This document shows positions 10,301 to 28,703 of a stretch of DNA of 64,000 nt, in pieces. The position numbers were made by a program, and so were the translations under genes. Under the pieces are notes generated by a model that had not been told where the DNA came from, made no database searches, and saw nothing but the letters and a program-made list of their open reading frames with translations. The stretch spans positions 124,001 to 188,000 of the forward strand of contig JAPTJF010000022.1 in the NCBI GenBank assembly GCA_029339195.1, read 5' to 3'. Position 1 is the stretch's first letter. Every line of letters begins with the position of its first letter. Source of the stretch: Micractinium sp. NFX-FRZ (Eukaryota; Chlorophyta; Trebouxiophyceae; Chlorellales; Chlorellaceae).

Positions 10301-13300
10301 ATGGGGCCTACAGCGAACAACGCATATGTGTGGTTTGCTTGCTGCAGTGTGTGGGCAACGTGTTGTGCTGATGCTGTGCAGCGGCTCGCAGCGAGCGCAA
10401 AGCAGCAATCCCAACTCCTGGCAGTGCCACAGGGGACAACTGCCAAGCCTGGCTCCCACCCGTTGCTGACCCCCCCAACCGCCCTGCTGCCTCCCGCCAC
10501 CCCACCCTGGCGCAGTGATGACCCGCGCTGACGTGAAGTCGGCCCCCCTGGGAGAGAGCATCCAGAGCGCACTGGTGGCTGCAGGCACGTGCCTTCATGG
10601 GTCGCTGACGTGCTGCCTGGCCGCGCGCACCTGCCCGCCTGCCTGCCTGCCTGCCTGCGCACACCTGACCGCTTCCCTCCCTGCCCGCCCGCTGTCCGCC
10701 TGCCCGCACTCATGCGTCTGCTCACCAACCCCACATCACCTTGCCCCTGCCCCATCCACCTGCCTCCCCCCAGGCGCCAATGCCACCCTGCTCTCCTCCT
10801 TCATCAACATCCCCGGCACCGCCGACGGCTTTGTGTTTTCCGAGGACACCCAGGGAGTGCTGGTGAGTGCCATGGGCCATGGGACGGAGCTCAACTCTGA
10901 ACAGAACCCGAGGAACATAAAGCATAGGAATGGTGGCTCCCTGGGGTGTAAAGGCCAAGGAGCGGGCCTATTACCCTTCGCTCCATGCCTTGCACCCCAC
11001 CTGCCCGCCTGCAGCTGCCTCACCCCCGCCCTCCCCCCTCTCCTCCCACTTGCCTTGCACCAGGCAGTGGACTCCCCTTTCCTCGCCTTCTTCGGAGCAA
11101 ACACCAAGGCCGCCTACGAGGGCGTTGGCGAGCTGGAAAACGCGCCTGCTGGCCCGCCCGCCGCCCCCGCCACCCCTACCCCCACCCCCGCGGCCGGCGG
11201 CAGCACCGCCCGTTGGTGCGTCCCCTTCCCTGCCGATGCCGCCCTCCTGTCCGCCTGCTCCAAGGCCGCTGCCACCGGCAACACCGCCTCCGTCTCTTTC
11301 GAGTGCATCACCGGCGGCAGCCAGGACGGCTGTCTGGACATGATCTCAAAGGGGCAGGCCGACTTGATGGTGCTGGGAGGTGAGCGGGCACCTGCCCTGC
11401 CCTGCTCGTGGCCCTGCCCTGCTCTGCGCTGCCTGCCTCTGGGTGGAATGCCAGGCTGGCTGCTGCTTGGCTGGCAAAGAGGGTGTGCTGCTCGGTGGAC
11501 AACTGTACCGTCAGGAGCGCAGGTTGCGGGGCTGCCCCTCGCACGTGCTGCTACACAGCCGACTCCCACATGCCCCTCCCGCGTGGTGCCCCCCTGCCCG
11601 TTGTGCAGGCAGCGAGATGCTGCCAGCGAATGAGCAGTACAAGCTGGAGGCCATCGCCGCAGGTGGGCTGCCACTTGTGGGGGGTGGTAGGTGGAAGGGG
11701 TCACCAGGGCGGGGCACAAGGGCGCAGATCAGATGCCCGTTGCTGTGCCAACAAGGGGGCTGGGTGTCCCACGCTGGCAGTAGGGCTGCTGTGTGCGTGC
11801 CAGCTGCCGTCCTCCTGGCCCCCTCTCAACCCATATTCTACCCGCCCCGTCCCCCAGCCTCACCCCACACGTCGAGGTGATCTCACCCTGCCGGTCCCCC
11901 ACCCCACTCCACAACCCACCCGTCGCGCTCCCCCCCCCACCTGTCCCTTTCCTCCCCTCCTGCTGTTGAATGGCAGAATACTACGGAGATCTTGCTGGTG
12001 CCTCCTATTACAGCGTGGCTGTCGTGCCCAAGGAGTTTTGCACCGATGGCGTCACCCTGGCCAGCCTCAAGGTGGGTGGGTGGCAAGGGAGGGGCCGCAG
12101 CAAGCCCCGCATGTGTGGCGTTGCATGGAAAAGCCTGTGGCTGATTCAGTGATTGCAGCGGGAACAGATAAGCTCTCTGCCAGGTGACCCTGCTCATGTG
12201 GCCATCGCACTGCCTGCTCCTCGCCCTGTGCAGGGCAAGCGCTCCTGCCACACCGGCTACCGCAAGACCGCGGGCTGGATGATGCCCGTCGGCTACCTCA
12301 CCGCCTCCGATGTGGTGGGTTCTTGGTGCCGTGCTGTGCCACAGTGCGCCGCCACAGCATGTCACAGTGGCACAGTGTGCGGCCACAGCGTGCCGCAGTG
12401 CCACAGCGTGCTGCTCAGCCGTGCCGTCTGTGTGCTGCATGCTGCCCTGCGCTGTGCAAGCTTGCTCAGTGCATCACCCCCATCTTGCTCCGCTGTATAC
12501 ATACCCATCCCTTCAACCCCGCTCTTGCTATTTCCTGCAGATCCCACGAGTGGATGACAACGACACTGTGCAGGCGGATGCCGAGAGTGTGGCCTCCTTC
12601 TTCTCTGCCACCTGCGCCCCCGGCACCTCCGACGAGGGGCCCATGCTGGGAGGCGGCAAGTTCGACGGCATGTGCACCGGCTGCAAGGTTGGTGCTGCAG
12701 GCCTGCAGTGGGGGAAGCAGAGCACCCTTACCTGAGCGTGCACGTGATGAGGTGATGGATCAAATGGCTTGCTGGTGACGGCACACATGCCCGCTGCTTT
12801 CAGCCACCCCAGCCACTCGGCCCCCCACGCCTCCCCTCTTCTTCATGTCTCCCAACACGCAGGGTGACTGCTCCACTTCCGACCCCTACTACGACTACCC
12901 CGGCTCCATGCGCTGCCTCATGGAGGGGGCGGGTGAGCAAGCGCAGCACTGAGCAGCTGTGCTTGTGGAAGCGACCGTGGAAGTTAACCAACTAGCACTA
13001 CCTGTGGATAGGTGGCCGGCCCGCACAAGCAGCTGGGCGGTCGGCAGTCGGCATGGAGAGTCCCTCAATGCCAGGGGCTGACCGTGCTCATCCCTGTCCC
13101 GCTTTCCTTGCCACCCTGGCTGCAGGTGACGTGGCATTCACCAAGCACTCCTCCCCTCTGGAGTACACCAAGGACGGCAGCGAGCCACAGACCTGGTCCA
13201 CCAAGAACAAGGTGGGTGGTGGGACGTGGCGTGTTGCATTCTGATGCACGTGATGCATTCTGCGTGGTATGCTTTTACAACATCTCCTGGGCTCATGCTC

Positions 13301-14805
13301 CCTCAGCACTTGTCTTCTTCCCGTTGCTGTCCGTCAATTCCAACCTCCCGCCATCGCATCCCTCCTGTCCTCACCGCCCCCACGCCCTCGCCCACCACCT
13401 TGCCGCTCAGGCCGACTTGATGCTGCTGTGCCCCGCCGGCGGCTGCGCCGCACTCGACCAGTTTGAGTCGTGCAACATTGCAAAGGTCCCCGCACGGGCA
13501 GGTCGGTGGGCACCTGGGCTGGCAGGGCTGGGCAGGAGGGTCGAGTATGCACCCGGGAGTTGACTGCGCAGCGAGCGTACAACCGGGGAGTGCATTGGCA
13601 GCCCCAGGCTACTTGTGCTGTGTGGTCAGCACATGAGTGACGCCTGCATGCTCCTGACGCTGGCGCCTGCCGCTTCCGGACCCTTTTTCATGATCTCAGC
13701 TCCTGCTGCTCTACGGTGTATGGCGTGCACGCCTTGCTCGCTCTTCACATGTCAAATTGATGCTGCCTTCCCCCCCGCCTGCAGTCATGTCGCGCGCCGA
13801 GATGCAGACCACCACGATGGGCAAGGCAGTGAAGGATGCGCTGGTCAAGGGAGGTGAGCAGACACCCTGCATGTTCACATGCATGTTCATGTGCGTTTAC
13901 ACTTGCTGCCTTTGGGCTGCATGGACCGCGCGCAACAGCGCAGTCGAGCATGCCTGGGACAGTGCCACGCCTGCGTCCTCCGCAGACAGCTGGCTCTCCA
14001 ACAGTGGGCTGCTTTACCTGCTGCGATCGCTGTGCCCCCATGTTCCCCCTGCCCTTTTGCCCACTCCCCTCACTGCCCCGCTCCCTTGCTCCCGCCTGCA
14101 GGCTCCGCGCTGGTGGAGGCCCTGACTGCTGTGGGAGGGAAGGACAACTTTGTGTTTGGTGACGACGCCCGGTCGCTGCTGGTGAGCTGGCGGGAGAGGG
14201 AGAGGGGGCGAGGTTGCAGGGAGGGCGGGGAGGAAGCGACAAGAGGACGCAACTGTGCAGCAGAGGACCGTGGCGCGGGCACACAGTGGGCGCGGGCATG
14301 CTTGTGCACACACATTCAGCGAGTGCTGTGCAATCAGGGGTTGGACCTCCCCGAAGAGCCGCATGCCAGCTGCTGCTGCCCCCTGTGCCCGCCCCTCTCC
14401 CTGACTCGCACACACGTCGCGCCCCCTCCCCCCTGGCCCTCAATTCTCACCCCCTGATCCCGCCCCTCCCCCCCGCCCCTCCACCCCGCCCTGCAGGCCG
14501 TGGACGTGCCCTTTGCCACCTTCTATGGCGCCTCTACCAAGGAGGCTTACCAGGGCATGACCTCTCTGGACGAGCTCGGTGCTGCTGGCGCCCAGGCCCC
14601 TCCCCCCGCCAGCAGCGGCGGCAGCAGCGGCGTGAGCTCCGGCGCCGCCGCGGGCATCGGCATCGGCTGTGCTGTGGCCGGCATGCTGCTGGGCGCGATT
14701 GCCATGGCGGTTGTGGGGCGCCGCCGCGGCTGGCAGCGCCACGCCGACAACGGCACCATCATGCCTGGCGGCCGCCCGGCGCCCTCAGACTCGTACAAGC
14801 TCTGA
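7313..14805 (+). CDS. Two-lobe transferrin with C-terminal membrane anchor
   Basis: Predicted cell-surface iron(III)/carbonate-binding protein of the transferrin family; algal members act in iron uptake. Twenty-two exons give 819 aa: 7313-7399, 7733-7919, 8228-8293, 8480-8574, 8829-8909, 9131-9271, 9510-9579, 9755-9840, 10155-10245, 10516-10584, 10774-10862, 11064-11379, 11609-11662, 11977-12071, 12234-12314, 12541-12687, 12863-12932, 13126-13211, 13411-13501, 13785-13853, 14102-14181, 14497-14805. A signal peptide (1-24) precedes lobe 1 (30-380) and lobe 2 (395-745); then come a Ser/Gly/Pro linker, a membrane helix (767-791), RRR and a short tail. Both lobes keep the ligand tyrosines (116, 231; 480, 597) and CHTG anion-site Thr. 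The Asp ligand is Gly (91, 459) and the His ligand is Tyr300 or Arg666. The anion-site Arg is Arg156 in lobe 1 but Lys520 in lobe 2. Intron positions match between lobes. Introns 9 and 10 have GC donors. Confidence 0.94.
9901..9996. repeat. 48-bp tandem repeat in transferrin intron 8
   Basis: CCTGGCCACGTCTCTGCCAT and the following bases through CAGCCGCCTGCCTGC occur twice, starting at 9901 and 9949, with one or two mismatches. The repeat is purely intronic. Confidence 0.85.
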
Positions 14806-14961
14806 GCAGACCAGGCCTGGCTGCCCTGAGGATCCCCCGTTCTTCTTTCCGAGGCCCGCCACGCTGCCTGCGGAGTGGCAGGGCAAGGCTGCCCCTTGAC
14901 GCCGCCCTTCCCCTGACACAACCGCGGGGCCTCCTGTGGCGGGCGAGGCAGCGGCCGGAAG

Positions 14962-14966
14962 TTACA
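14962..14966 (-). terminator. Candidate TGTAA polyadenylation signal for the VOC gene
   Basis: TTACA on the + strand reads TGTAA on the minus strand, 364 bp past the VOC stop codon. TGTAA is the usual green-algal poly(A) signal, but the pentamer is short and may be chance. Confidence 0.3.
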
Positions 14967-15174
14967 GCGACCTCAATAATAACCACCTGAAAATGGGGGC
15001 AGTGCGGGTGGGCGTGTGATGCAAGCATGTGCCGTGGGTGTGGGGTAGTGCACACACTGCTGCTTGGGATTGGGTAAATTCATTCAGTGATTGGTACATT
15101 TCTGCATGCATGCAATACAAGCAAGGCGGCGGCACGCATTTGGGCGGCTGCCTGCACGCTCAGGGTTTTTCCAC

Positions 15175-15179
15175 TGTAA
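15175..15179 (+). terminator. Candidate TGTAA polyadenylation signal for the transferrin gene
   Basis: TGTAA sits 370 bp after the transferrin stop codon and is the first on this strand in the 3' flank. It lies beyond the candidate signal of the convergent VOC gene. Confidence 0.4.
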
Positions 15180-15329
15180 AACATTCCCGGAAGAAGAGGA
15201 GTCCTGGGAGGAGAGGGGGGCCAAGGAGGGATGCCCCCGCCAACAACGGAGCCGCCACACCAGCGCCGAACGGCACCACACCAACACGCCGTTGGTGCCA
15301 CATCACAGTCGTTTCTTTTTGCCGCCGCG

Positions 15330-17152
15330 TCACTCCACCCGGTACTTTGCAAACAGATTCTCTGGCGTCGTCATCGCCTTGAACTCCAGGGGGTTGCCTG
15401 CGGCGCCGCAAAGGCGGGGAGGCATGCAACCGGCATCTACGCAGGCACCCCCAGCAAAGCACCTCTTTGGGCCCCGCCTCTGGCACACTCCGGCGCCTGC
15501 GGGTGCTGCAGACGGGGACAATGCAGGGGTGCACCGGCAGCGGGTTGCACGTGCCGGATGGTCGGCGCTTCTGTGCCCAGGGAACGGAGGCTGCGCTGGG
15601 TTGGGCATAGTTCCCCACCTGAGGGGTCGTAGAAGAACATGGTCCACTGCTCGCCGGGCTGGCCTGCGTGCGGGGAGGAAGTGCAGCATCGCCCAGCCCT
15701 CACAACCCATCGTCCACAGCAGCCCCGCTTGACGCAGTCAGAGGACGCAGGAAGCACACACCTCGCCCACCCCTGCCCACCCCTCTGGGCCTCCTTCGTC
15801 ACCAACACCACCCCACAGACACCACCCAGCTCTTCCCTCACCCCCACCCGGAAGCGCAGGCGCGGCAACCCTAAACACATACACACACACACACACACCG
15901 CCACACCCTGCCCCCGCCTGCCCTGCCCTTCGCCTCACCCTCCTGCCCACCCACCTGGGAAGCACAGGTGCGGCTCGCTCACACACACTGCACCCCTGCC
16001 ACACGCTGCCCCCGCCTGCCCTCATCGCCACCCCCACCCCGCCCACCTGGGAAGCGCAGGTGCGGCTCAATCACAAAGGCGACCCCCGCCGCCCGCACCC
16101 GCTCCGCCAGGCTGTGGAACTGCTCCAGGGAGAGGGCCACCCCAAAGTGGGGCACGGGCACGGGATCTCCGTCAACTGGATGAGGGGGCGGGTGGGGCGG
16201 GGAGTGCGGGAGGCGTGGGGCGTGTGAGAGGGACAGCTGGAGAGAGGAGGGAAGAGAGAAACGGCTGCCCCAAAGTGGGGCACGGGCACGGGGTCGCCAT
16301 CCACTGTTTGGGGGGTGGGCGCGGTGGGGGAAGGAGGGGATGCGGGAGGCGTGCGAGTGGGACAGCTGAACGAAGGGGGACAGGGGGGCACTAGGTGTGG
16401 GCAGGGAGGGCAGAGGAGGTGGGGAGGAGCGCGAGGCTGCATGCACTGTGGTCTTCCTAAGATTTAAAGGGAGGAAAATGGACGAGGCCCCACCAAATGA
16501 GCATGCCACAGAAGGCCAAACACTGCGCCACAGAATGCCAGAACGCCGGGCAAGGCGGGCCACAGGAGCGCCTTGTGCCACCCCCTACACCAGCCCCCCC
16601 CCCCCCCCAACCTGCGTTGTGTGAGCGTGCGGCGCTGTAGCCATCCACGAGGTGCGCCACCACCTGATGCCCATACAAATTGAAGTCCACCCAGCGCTCT
16701 GCCGACCGCCCCTCGCTGCAGCCCAGCGCGCTGCGGAGCAGGGGGGCGCAGGAAGGGGGGCAGGAAGGGAGCCGCATGCAGCGGTGGGCGGGCGGTTCAG
16801 GTGGTGAAGGTGGCACTTTATAGAGCAGGCAGCATCTGGCAGGGGAGCAGCCCAGCTAGGGTGGCAGCGCGACTTGCAGTGCGGCCAGGCGGCGGGCGGG
16901 CGGCGGCGGCGCTAGGGTTGCGCCGCCAGGCAACCCTACCAACTGGGCTGACCCAGGCATCCCTCACTTGATGTAGAAGTCTCGAGCGGCGGCAATGTTG
17001 TGCACCGGGAAGGCTATGTGAAAGGGGGGCGCCGTCAAGTTTATCATTTTCTGGCCGGGCCGGCAGGGCGACTGGGCCTGCTTCTGCAGATTGGAAACAC
17101 TAAGGCGTGATATTGTTGCAATGTGATCGGGAGCCCTAATCAAGTTGGCCAC
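15330..17152 (-). CDS. VOC-family (glyoxalase/dioxygenase fold) protein
   Basis: Single-domain vicinal-oxygen-chelate protein; the substrate is unknown. Exons, first to last: 17152-16968, 16730-16612, 16175-16047, 15663-15619, 15397-15330; 181 aa. The core reads [20 protein letters not shown], then [46 protein letters not shown]. Likely metal ligands are His in PFHIAF, His in PHFG and Glu in PLEFK. This order and spacing match bacterial VOC proteins of about 140 aa. The first ~35 residues have no counterpart there, so translation may instead start at the internal Met (codon at 17047-17045, [13 protein letters not shown]). Alternatively the extra part is a targeting sequence. The stop is TGA at 15332-15330. 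Intron sequence on both sides of exon 3 contains copies of that exon's ends. Head-to-head with the UMP-CMP kinase gene. Confidence 0.85.
15845..16320 (-). repeat. Echoes of VOC exon 3 on both of its sides
   Basis: The donor end of exon 3 (read on +: CACCTGGGAAGCGCAGGTGCGGCTC, 16045 on) recurs near 15955 (CACCTGGGAAGCACAGGTGCGGCTC) and near 15846 (CACCCGGAAGCGCAGGCGCGG). The acceptor end (CCCCAAAGTGGGGCACGGGC, from 16139) recurs from about 16268, together with following intron sequence (GGGAGGCGTG, GGGACAGCTG). Repeat offsets are about 92, 108 and 129 bp. Confidence 0.85.
15875..15898. repeat. (AC)n microsatellite
   Basis: A run of about eleven AC dinucleotides inside a VOC intron. Confidence 0.9.
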
Positions 17153-17290
17153 AGCAGGGACGCAGCACGCTGGCTCTGCGAGCGCATTCCCCGCCCCTTG
17201 ATCGCACTTGGCTCCCCAGCACCGCCTCTATCCCGGCCCTCTAGCCGCTGCCCTTGGCCCCACCTCACAGCGCGCCGCGGGCGTTCGTGT
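17153..17290. promoter_or_regulatory. Compact head-to-head promoter (VOC / UMP-CMP kinase)
   Basis: Only 138 bp separate the start codons of the two divergent genes. Both 5' UTRs and both core promoters must fit here or reach into the partner transcript. No TATA-like box was recognised. Confidence 0.45.
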
Positions 17291-20008
<2,718 letters not shown>

Positions 20009-20542
20009 GCTCTGGAGGGCACAACAAGCTGGAGCTGTGAGGCACTCTCGTGCTGAACTTCGAGCAGTGTGCAGCTCTTGAGGACACACGTGGCTTTGTG
20101 GGCTCTGGACAGAGCTGGGCCCTCTCAGCTGAGGGCACCCTCTCACCGGGGGAGCGCCCGGCCGTGAACTCTGCCCCTGACGGCAGCCTGCCTGCCTGCA
20201 CGACCCACACCCTGCGCTCCCGCGCCAGCGCTCGCTCTCCGCCACCCCCTCCCTGAAGCCCCACATGCCTCCTCCACCCTCACTCCATCCATCCCTTCCC
20301 CGCCCTGACCTTTCCGATTCGATCCAGCACTGCTGTACTGCCGACTCGCCCTGCTTTTGTTTGTTCTGTTGTGTGTGGCAGGCCAACATGAGTCGAGAGG
20401 AGCAGCACTAGTGTCAGCCGCTGGCTGGTTGCAGGCGCAGGCTATTCAGGTGCAGCATGCCGACAGACAGGCTGGTGGTTGGGGCCGTTTGGAGCGGAAC
20501 AGGCAAGCCTGGCCGCACCAGGGCAGGCCTGCAAGCCGCTCT
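20009..20542. other. 3' region between convergent genes
   Basis: Holds the 3' ends of the UMP-CMP kinase and methyltransferase transcripts. No coding exon and no clear TGTAA on either strand were found. Confidence 0.5.
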
Positions 20543-22501
20543 TCACTGCAGCGGCACCGGCTGCTTCGCAAGGATGGCAAACACGGGCCACTGCAGCCGC
20601 ACAACAGGTGCTGGGTCCTGCACTGCCTCCTCTCCCCTCCCCAGTGCCGCCAGCAGCTGGCTCTGGAAGCCCGCCAGCGGGTCGGGCGCCTGTGGGTGCT
20701 GCCGCCGGAAGGTGGCCAGGCCGGACCAAGTGGAAACGTAGCCCAGCTGCACGGAGGGTGGGAGCGGAGGAGGGGCAGCGGGTGGGTTGGGCATGAGGGG
20801 CGCGAAGCAGAGGGCGGCAGGCGGTTGCAGGGCAGGTGCTGGCAGGCAGAGAGCGGGCCGCCGGGCCAGGCAGCCTTTGCATGTTTTGCTGCCTCGTAGA
20901 GCCGGGAGTGTGCAAGGCCACGCAGGCAGCAAGCCAGGCATCGCAGGCCCCAGGCCGGTGCCCGGTTGTAGGTCAGATGAGCACCCCCCGGTACACGCAG
21001 GCCCATCCCAGCAGCGGGCAGCTCCGCTCACCAGTTCCGCCGCGCTCATATCCTTGTGCATGTGCATCTCCTGCCGCTGCACCTCCCCAAAGTGTTCGGG
21101 CCCCGGCTCCAGCCCATGATAGTGGTTGATGACGTGCCAGCGCTGCGGGTCCCACAGCGCGCCCAGCGTGCCGGTGTGCAGCTGCTGGATCGCGTGCTGC
21201 AGCGCCGCCAGCGTGGCCGGCGGGTGCGCCAGGCCGGGCGGGCTGGCAACACCCGGCATGCCGTAGCCTGGAGCAGGGGACGCATGGGCGGAGGCACAAT
21301 TGTAAGGGGGCATGGCACAGCGTGACGCGCAGGCAGGCAGGCAGGCGGGCGGGCAGACATGGCAGTGCTGGCAGAATGGCTGCCCTGGGTCTGAGCAACA
21401 GCAGCTTAGACCACCGCCACCTCTTGCACCCACAAACCCTCTCTAGCGCCCAACCCCCTTTTACCCCAGATGGCTAGCGTGCCGCCGGGCTGCAGCACCC
21501 TCCGGGCTTCAGCAAAGAAAGCGGGGTGGTCAAACCTGCAAGCGCATGAAGCGAGACCCTGTCAGCACATGTGGCGTGCATGTGGGAGCAAGCAGGGGCA
21601 GGTCCTCAACCGTTTTGTGGGCAGCTCGTCATCCGCGCACACCCAGGGCGGCTCAAGACACCAGCCTCGGCAGCCCCCATGCGGCGCTGCCGTCTTTGTC
21701 CAGGCACCCCCATGCGCCCACAGCTGCCTTGTGGCTACCCACCAGCCCGCACCCTCCCACCCGCCCGCTCACCAGTGGAGGCACTGAGCTGCTGTGAGCA
21801 GGTCCACCGACCCATCCTGCACCCCCTCCAGCCGCTCTGCTGGCGCTCTAAAGTACCGGATGTTTGGCCGCGCCACTGCATGGTCCAGCTGCGCCTGGGT
21901 GCTGCCAACAAGTAGGCAGGGTTGGAAGAGGGAAAGGTAAATGGTGTGTAGTTGGCAGCACTGGGAAAGTCAGGCAGCGCCATGCGGAGGCATCTCAATA
22001 ATATAAGGATGGCTGCCTAATGCCGTGCAGGCAGAGCAGGCACGCAACCAACACAACGCCGCGACTGCCCTGCACAACCAGGTCGCCACCTGGCACGCAC
22101 CTGTCACAGGCCAGCACGTGCTCAAACCGCTGTGCCAGCGCGGCCGCCACCTGGCCGCTGCCAGTGGCCACGTCCAGCGCTAGACCACAGCGCGACAGCG
22201 CGGCAAAGCGCAGCACAGCGGCGTACAACTCATCCTGGTAGGACGGACGGAACTGGGCGTACAGAGAGGCCTGCTGGGTGAAGAGCGCCGCGCCCCGTGC
22301 ACCGTGCAGCTCCTGGGGTGGAGCCGCGGCGGCGGTGCTGGCGTCTTCATTCGTGCTGGAGGCAGCCATGGCTGAAGTGGTGGTATATTGCGCAGGGCTG
22401 GGCGCCGCAGGAGCAGGGGGCTTGAGCAGGAGTGCGCGGTGCTGTGGCCAGCTGGTGGGGAGTGTGACGGCGGTGCGCAGGAGGCGGAGGTAGGCCAGCA
22501 T
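20543..22501 (-). CDS. Class I SAM-dependent methyltransferase
   Basis: Small-molecule-type methyltransferase of the methyltransf_11-like superfamily; substrate unknown. Exons, first to last: 22501-22101, 21901-21773, 21535-21465, 21267-21032, 20746-20543; 346 aa. Motif I is LDVATGSGQ (109-117). The acidic post-I residue is in LACDRS. Later motifs include SVDLLTAAQCLHWFD and ARRVLQPGGTLAIWGY, which match the family represented by yeast and Dictyostelium proteins with an HWFD signature. The first ~60 residues are Leu/Arg- then Ala/Ser/Pro-rich and may be a targeting leader. An internal Met (MAASSTNED) could be the start of a cytosolic form. The C-terminal half carries HINHYHGLEPGPEHF-like and STWSGLATFRRQHP segments typical of the family's cap. 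Shares a 385-bp divergent promoter with the MAP kinase gene. Confidence 0.86.
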
Positions 22502-22886
22502 GTTCAGGCCGCCCTGATGATGTCCCAGCTAGTCTGTTAAAGCCTCTTGAGACACCAAGTCAGGGATGGCTGCAGGCGTCGGCCTCCAGCCAGGCCGGGG
22601 GGAGCTCAGCGCCCTAGAGCCGACTGCACAACTGTAAAGCAATCGGAATTTCAACTTCAGATTCACACACACAGTTTGCAGACCTCCCCGCTCCTTGACG
22701 CGGGCTTTTGCATTCCGAAAACCCTGGCCAGCGTGGCAGCCACCCACAAGCTCCCTTGGATGTTTCGGGCGTTCCCAGGAGCTGGCTGCATCATCTCATC
22801 AGCAACCGCCACTTCGCACACCCTTCGGACCCGGCAGGGACGAGCAGCGCTGCTTGCGGGACACCTGCCCGCGGCCTGTCTCTGCT
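22502..22886. promoter_or_regulatory. Divergent promoter region (methyltransferase / MAP kinase)
   Basis: 385 bp between two divergent start codons. An in-frame upstream ATG at 22695 would extend the MAP kinase by 64 residues with no family similarity, so it is not used. A TGTAA at 22634 is not near any 3' end. No other element was recognised. Confidence 0.45.
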
Positions 22887-27959
<5,073 letters not shown>

Positions 27960-28703
27960 CATTCTCAACATACTCGCCAGCTGAGCGCGCCGCATGTGGC
28001 AAGGCAGTAGCCTTGCAGCGGAAGCCTGCAGCGATAGCCTGCAGCAGCCTGCCTACACAGCATTTGTGCATGATGCCCAGCCGCTGCAGCGGCAGTTTTG
28101 ATGCAGCGCCCCAAACAGGCAGCGTCTTTGCGGCACATGCAACAGGCGTGATCGCTCACTCTGCGGCTACAGACCATGCATTGCCCCAGCCCATGTTGTT
28201 ATTCAGCCCATGTTTTATGCCCACCCAGCACTGTTTGTTCCCTTGCCAACACACCCTCAGTATTTATGGTCGCTGTTCTGCTTCTATGCTCACTTGTAAA
28301 TTGTGTGACTCGCAAGGTGTGCAACCCGTGCAAGCGTTGAGATGTGCAGTGTGAGTATACAACGAGGCATTTTGGTACGCTCAGGGGGGTAGGAAGGGGC
28401 AGGCAGGGCCAGGTCAGTGTGCGTCCCTGCTTGCTGGGTAACAAGTAGGGCAGCGGAGTGCAAAGAGATTGGGGCCGGTTGAATGGGGCCGTGCAAAATT
28501 GCAGGAAGGTCAGCAGGAGTGTAGCGGGTGATCAGAGCAGGCTGTCGATTGGCAGGTGTGTGAACTGGGCGTAAACAGAGGGGAGGTAATGGGCAAGGCT
28601 ATTGGTAGAGTGAAAAGCGGCAGGTGCGGGGCGCTCAGGGAGGGTCTGTGACGCGCCCCCAGGTAGCCAATTTGGCAAGCAATGAGACAGCACCCGTGTA
28701 GGA
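27960..28703. other. 3' region between MAP kinase and protease genes
   Basis: No coding exon is supported on either strand. It is somewhat less GC-rich than its surroundings and contains the candidate MAP kinase poly(A) signal. Confidence 0.5.
28295..28299 (+). terminator. Candidate TGTAA polyadenylation signal for the MAP kinase gene
   Basis: TGTAA occurs 336 bp after the stop codon, the first on this strand after the gene. Confidence 0.4.

Larger units (their letters stand above)
14806..15329. other. Shared 3' region of convergent genes
   Basis: The transferrin gene (+) and the VOC gene (-) converge here. No coding exon is seen. A TGTAA motif lies on each strand (15175 on +, 14962 on -), placed so that each transcript would run past the other's. 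Confidence 0.6.

Noticed and set aside
12164..12240. GT donor alternatives for the GC introns
   Set aside because: At each GC site nearby GTs were tried; they gave the wrong phase, a stop codon or loss of a conserved motif. The nearest rival was at hydrolase exon 4 (TG|GTGCAC), which keeps phase but inserts RACCTW before ADSIVRD.
22695..22886. Upstream in-frame start for the MAP kinase
   Set aside because: The added 64 residues have no MAPK similarity and would consume most of the divergent promoter.
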